From Chryseobacterium sp. JV274 (GTDB lineage Bacteria > Bacteroidota > Bacteroidia > Flavobacteriales > Weeksellaceae), in NCBI RefSeq assembly GCF_903969135.1, contig NZ_LR824569.1, positions 2,542,001-2,606,000 of the forward strand: a DNA stretch of 64,000 nt, in the 5' to 3' direction. Below, piece by piece: positions 60,461 through 64,000 of the stretch (its first letter is position 1; each line of letters starts with the position of its first letter). The position numbers and the translations under genes are program-made. The notes beneath the pieces are model-generated. The model was not told where the DNA came from. It ran no database searches and saw only the letters and a program-made list of their open reading frames with translations.

Positions 60461-62065
60461 TTGAAATTACTTTTAAAAATATTTTTTGTGCTGTTCTGCG
60501 TTTTTACACAAGCGCAGAAAAAGCAGTATTGGCTGATTGATACAGAAACCAATGTCAGGAAAAAAGTAAAAGATTCTACTTCCGCAGTAAAGTTTCTGGA
60601 TTCATTAGCTCAGAATAATTATTTCTTTACCAAACTTAAGGATGTAAAAGTAAAGGGTGACAGCACTGAAATTTTCTTTGACAAAGGCAAGAATTTCAAT
60701 GAAACCTATGTAAACCTCACTGATTCTCTTGTTCAGAAGCTAAAGATTCAGAAAGATTTTTTCACTAAAAACTTAGATTCCACCAAGAAAAGCATCAACA
60801 AAACTTATATTGATGACGGATATTCTTTCAGCAGAATCAAATCCAAATATAAGGGACAGAAAAACGGCTACCCCATCGTAGAACTTGACATTAACAAGAA
60901 CGATAAAAGAACGATCAATAATTTTGTCGTAAAAGGATATGAAAAAGTTCCTAAAAGATTCATCAAAAATCTTGAAAAGGAATTTAAAGGCAAAAACTAC
61001 GATGATAAAAATCTTTTGGCCATCAATAAAACATTTCAGAGCCATCCTTTTCTGACTCTTGAACGGCAGCCGCAAACTTTATTTACAAAAGACTCTACAA
61101 GTATTTACCTGTTCCTGGAAAAGAAAAAGACCAATACTTTTGACGGAGTAATCGGTTTCGGGAATGACAAAACCTCCAAGTTTACGTTAAACGGAACCAT
61201 GAATGTAAATTTCAGGAATATGTTCAACGGTTTTGAAACCGTCAATTTATACTGGCAGAGAAACCCGGATAGAGGGCAGACTTTTGATCTTCAGGTGGAT
61301 ATCCCATATCTGTTCAAATCGAATGTCGGGATGAATGCAAAAGTGAATATCTATCGCCAGGATTCTACATTTGCCAATGTAAAATTCCTGCCTGCCTTCT
61401 ATTACCATATCAACAACCGTAACAAAATAGGTTTAAGGGCAACTTTGGAATCCTCTACCATTATTGACACGCTGTATGTGCAGGGGAAAGATTATAACAA
61501 AAAGGGACTCGGAGTATGGTTTGAAATGACAGAGCCTACTGATATTGACCTTTTCCTTTATAAGACAAGGATCAATGCTGGTTACGATTTTTTAACAACC
61601 ACCTATTCTAAAGACAATATCAAAGCCAACCAAAACCAGTTTTATTTCTTTGGAGAACACAATTACCATATCTCCGGAAACCACTTCCTGAACATTAAGG
61701 GAGAAGGTGCCATGATGGATTCTAAAGTAGAGTTCACCACCAACGAATTATACCGTTTCGGGGGCTGGAACTCCATGCGGGGATTCAATGAAAAATCACT
61801 GGCAGCCGATTTCTACTATTATGGAAGTCTGGAATACCGGTATCTGATTGGCAGTCAGGCATTCTTCGACATCTTTGGACAATATGGACAGCTTAATAAT
61901 AAATCACTGAATGTAAGGCCCAAACTCTACAGTGTCGGACTCGGTTTCAATTTCTTCATTCCTATCGGTCTGATGAGCTTTCAGCTGTCTAATGGTAACG
62001 AGTTTGGAAATCCTTTTAAGTTTAATGATACCAAAATTCACTGGGGAATCCTGAGCAGGTTTTAA
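60461..62065 (+). CDS. Omp85/BamA-like outer-membrane protein with POTRA-type N-terminus
   Basis: 534 residues from a TTG start at 60461, which yields a proper signal peptide (LKLLLKIFFVLFCVFTQAQ). The open frame extends upstream to 60362, but that part is an intergenic repeat and gives no signal peptide; ATG 60392 is the alternative. Residues 20-245 hold POTRA-like units (DKRTINNFVVKGYEKVP, LAINKTFQSHPFLTL). The C-terminal 16-strand-type barrel has RFGGWNSMRGFNEKSL, the conserved (V/M)RGF loop-6 motif, and ends IHWGILSRF. Shorter than BamA; closer to TamA-like or lone surface-antigen proteins. Client unknown. Confidence 0.8.
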   Translation: MKLLLKIFFVLFCVFTQAQKKQYWLIDTETNVRKKVKDSTSAVKFLDSLAQNNYFFTKLKDVKVKGDSTEIFFDKGKNFNETYVNLTDSLVQKLKIQKDFFTKNLDSTKKSINKTYIDDGYSFSRIKSKYKGQKNGYPIVELDINKNDKRTINNFVVKGYEKVPKRFIKNLEKEFKGKNYDDKNLLAINKTFQSHPFLTLERQPQTLFTKDSTSIYLFLEKKKTNTFDGVIGFGNDKTSKFTLNGTMNVNFRNMFNGFETVNLYWQRNPDRGQTFDLQVDIPYLFKSNVGMNAKVNIYRQDSTFANVKFLPAFYYHINNRNKIGLRATLESSTIIDTLYVQGKDYNKKGLGVWFEMTEPTDIDLFLYKTRINAGYDFLTTTYSKDNIKANQNQFYFFGEHNYHISGNHFLNIKGEGAMMDSKVEFTTNELYRFGGWNSMRGFNEKSLAADFYYYGSLEYRYLIGSQAFFDIFGQYGQLNNKSLNVRPKLYSVGLGFNFFIPIGLMSFQLSNGNEFGNPFKFNDTKIHWGILSRF

Positions 62066-62077
62066 AAAAGAAAAGAA

Positions 62078-62240
62078 GAAGGAAGCTGGAGGATAGAAGT
62101 TATCGGAGTCTTGGTTTCGCAATTTATTTCTTTCATAAGACCGAAGTTTTTTCAAAATTTATTACTAAGGATTGCAAGAAGTTGACAACACCACAGTAAC
62201 TTCCAGCCTCGCTCTTCCAGCTTCCTACCTTATAGTAATA
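62078..62240. repeat. Dispersed intergenic repeat, copy 2 (inverted arms)
   Basis: The left arm GGAAGCTGGAGGATAGAAG (62081-62099) is inverted in the right arm TAACTTCCAGCC...CTTCCAGCTTCC (62197-62225). The right arm matches 51458-51490 (opposite strand) and 51572-51590. No gene lies in 62066-62395 otherwise; the last 150 bases are AT-rich with the next promoter. Confidence 0.65.
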
Positions 62241-62375
62241 CTTATAGAATAAAACAAAAATTCCCATACAAAGGATATTTTTCATTTTACCTTTCTATTA
62301 ACTCTTCATGTTAAAAAATATTAAATCGTATTTTTATTTTAATACATCATTAAAGTACAGGTAACAGTGCTCCGC

Positions 62376-62383
62376 TAAATTTG
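62376..62383 (+). promoter_or_regulatory. -7 box TAAATTTG of the second susC-like gene
   Basis: TAnnTTTG match 12 bases before the ATG at 62396. Confidence 0.6.
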
Positions 62384-62395
62384 CCTTCAAAAAAA

Positions 62396-64000
62396 ATGAA
62401 GAAGACTCTAGCTACTTTTGCCGTTTTTTTACTTCCTCTATATTTTTCCGCACAGGAAATCAATATTTCCGGAAATGTAAAATCAGAAAACGGCTCTAGT
62501 GTTTCCGGTGTAAACATCACTGATAAAAATACAGGAAAGACTGCCACTACAGATGAAAATGGTAATTTTACCATTTCTGCAAACCCGAAAGACATTCTTG
62601 AGTTTTTTGCTCCTGATTTTTCTGTTTATACCGTTGAGGTTTCTTCAAAAAAACAGTATTCTGTTGTCTTAAAAAAGCCAAACGAAAAGCAGATTGAAGG
62701 GGTTGTCATCACCGCATTAGGTATTGCCAAGAAGAAAGAAAAAATCGGTTATTCTACTCAGGAAGTGGGAACCAAACAGTTTGAAACCATTACAACACCG
62801 AGTATTGGTAATTTATTCTCAGGACAGGTTGCCGGTCTGAGTGTTTCCAATCCGACAGGAATGCAGCAGGCACCACAATTTACCTTGAGAGGAAATTCCA
62901 ATGTAGTTTTTGTGATTGACGGAGTAATTGTAGAAAAGGAAGTTTTTCAGAATTTAGATCCAAACAATATTGAGAATATCAATGTACTGAAAGGTGCCAC
63001 TGCTTCTGCACTGTATGGTTCCAGAGGCCGTTACGGAGCTGTTTTAATAACAACAAAAACAGCTAAGAAGAAAGGATTCTCTGTAGAGTTTTCTCAGAAC
63101 ACCATGATTACGGCAGGATTTACCAATCTTCCAAAAACCCAAACGGAATACGGAAACGGATCTCATGGAAAGTACGAATTCTGGGATGGAGCCGATGGCG
63201 GGGTGAATGACGGGGATATGATCTGGGGACCAAAATTCGTTCCTGGTTTACAAATTGCCCAATGGAACAGCCCGATCAGAGATAAAGTAACAGGACAGGT
63301 AATTCCATGGTATGGAGCAGTGACAGGAACTCAATATGATAATAAATCAAGGTATGAAAGAGTTCCCATTGACTGGAAATACCACGATAACTTAAGCACA
63401 TTCTTAAAGCCTGCGGTTATCAACAACAATAATTTCGCCATAAGCTATAGAAATAATAAAGATATCTACAGGTTTTCAGGAAACTTCATGAACTACGATG
63501 ACAGAGTTCCGAATTCTTATCTTCAAAAATATGGGCTCAACTTTTCGTCTGAAAACCATTTGGGGGATAAATTAATCTTTAATACGAAATTCAATTTCAA
63601 TCAGGCTTTTACGCCTAATGTCCCTAACTACGATTACAACCCAAGCGGACATATGTATACCATTCTGATCTGGATGGGAGGCGACGTAGATGGAAAGGCA
63701 CTGAAAAATCATATGTGGATTCCCGGACAAGAAGGAAGAGCACAGGCCAACTGGAACTATGCATGGTACAACAACCCATGGTTCGGCGCTGAGTATTATA
63801 AAAATCAGAACAGAACGAATATCATCAATGCTCAGACAGGATTAGAATATAAGGCTACTCAGGATCTTTCAGTAAAAGGGAAAGTATCCCTCGTGGAAAA
63901 CCACAGCAAAACGGAAATACTAAGTCCTTATTCTTATTTCAATTACAGTGCGCCAAGAAGTGGAGGATATATTCTGAAAGATAATAAAACATGGAATCTT
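62396..64000 (+). CDS. SusC/RagA family TonB-dependent transporter, N-terminal part (runs off window end)
   Basis: At least 535 codons, open to the last base. The signal peptide is MKKTLATFAVFLLPLYFSAQ. Residues 21-100 are the carboxypeptidase-regulatory-like domain (INISGNVKSENGSSVSGVNI, TTDENGNFTISA) that the SusC at 56279 lacks. The TonB-box-like segment is EGVVITALGIAKKKEKIGYST, cited by position at about 103-123. The plug follows (FSGQVAGLSVSNPTG, FTLRGNSNVVFVIDGV, ALYGSRGRYGAVLITTK), then the first barrel strands. A susD gene is expected beyond the window. Substrate unknown. Confidence 0.9.
   Translation, partial: MKKTLATFAVFLLPLYFSAQEINISGNVKSENGSSVSGVNITDKNTGKTATTDENGNFTISANPKDILEFFAPDFSVYTVEVSSKKQYSVVLKKPNEKQIEGVVITALGIAKKKEKIGYSTQEVGTKQFETITTPSIGNLFSGQVAGLSVSNPTGMQQAPQFTLRGNSNVVFVIDGVIVEKEVFQNLDPNNIENINVLKGATASALYGSRGRYGAVLITTKTAKKKGFSVEFSQNTMITAGFTNLPKTQTEYGNGSHGKYEFWDGADGGVNDGDMIWGPKFVPGLQIAQWNSPIRDKVTGQVIPWYGAVTGTQYDNKSRYERVPIDWKYHDNLSTFLKPAVINNNNFAISYRNNKDIYRFSGNFMNYDDRVPNSYLQKYGLNFSSENHLGDKLIFNTKFNFNQAFTPNVPNYDYNPSGHMYTILIWMGGDVDGKALKNHMWIPGQEGRAQANWNYAWYNNPWFGAEYYKNQNRTNIINAQTGLEYKATQDLSVKGKVSLVENHSKTEILSPYSYFNYSAPRSGGYILKDNKTWNL

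Overview
The window looks like chromosomal DNA of a Chryseobacterium-type member of the Flavobacteriia (Bacteroidota). Evidence: AT-rich intergenic DNA; promoters of the Bacteroidota type (TAnnTTTG, sometimes with TTTG about 19 bases upstream) in front of most transcription units; few Shine-Dalgarno sequences; SusC/SusD pairs; type IX secretion (T9SS) sorting domains; a fused B12-dependent acyl-CoA mutase; type B ribosomal protein L31; and a small 'GG-leader' peptide of the kind common in Chryseobacterium. I saw no rRNA, tRNA, CRISPR array, prophage or transposase. The species assignment is an inference.

Layout. 0-2.2 kb: the end of a surface-polysaccharide glycosyltransferase cluster. 2.5-3.9 kb: a MACPF lipoprotein with three C-terminal repeats. 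4.3-8.6 kb: gltX, accA and tsf, with a secreted protein of a locally expanded unknown family. 9-16.4 kb: two giant paralogous T9SS cargo proteins and a carboxypeptidase-regulatory-like protein. 16.6-19.8 kb: three more members of the unknown family, two of them behind trmB, and a six-cysteine GG-leader peptide. 19.9-21.7 kb: rplM-rpsI-rpsB on the minus strand. 22-31.7 kb: a DUF3667 protein, icmF, a DUF71 ATPase, a PLP decarboxylase and a serine hydrolase. 31.7-40.8 kb: a PadR module, a 2H phosphoesterase, M64 and M43 secreted metalloproteases, ruvC, DUF4407, a secreted tail-collar protein and a KTSC protein. 41-47.5 kb: guaB, an ECF sigma operon with DUF4252/DUF2807 products, a GlmU-like protein and L31. 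47.7-51.5 kb: a beta-helix lipoprotein, MazG-like protein, aroA and a secreted protein. 51.7-59.2 kb: a PI-PLC lipoprotein convergent with a susC-susD-(GDPD/alkaline phosphatase) operon. 59.6-64 kb: an SDR, an Omp85-like protein and the start of a second SusC.

Most interesting points. (1) The SusCD pair sits with phosphoesterases instead of glycoside hydrolases, and both arms carry CTTAA-type direct repeats with an 11-bp period that resemble Pho boxes, so the locus may be an organic-phosphorus uptake system. (2) rpsB and tsf, normally neighbours, are 11 kb apart on opposite strands; one inversion of about 12 kb would restore the usual order. (3) Four members of an unknown secreted protein family lie around that rearranged segment. 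(4) An orphan peptide has a cystine-knot-like cysteine order. (5) Most transcription units have the -7 box only 5-27 bases before the start codon, while genes for the translation apparatus keep longer leaders.
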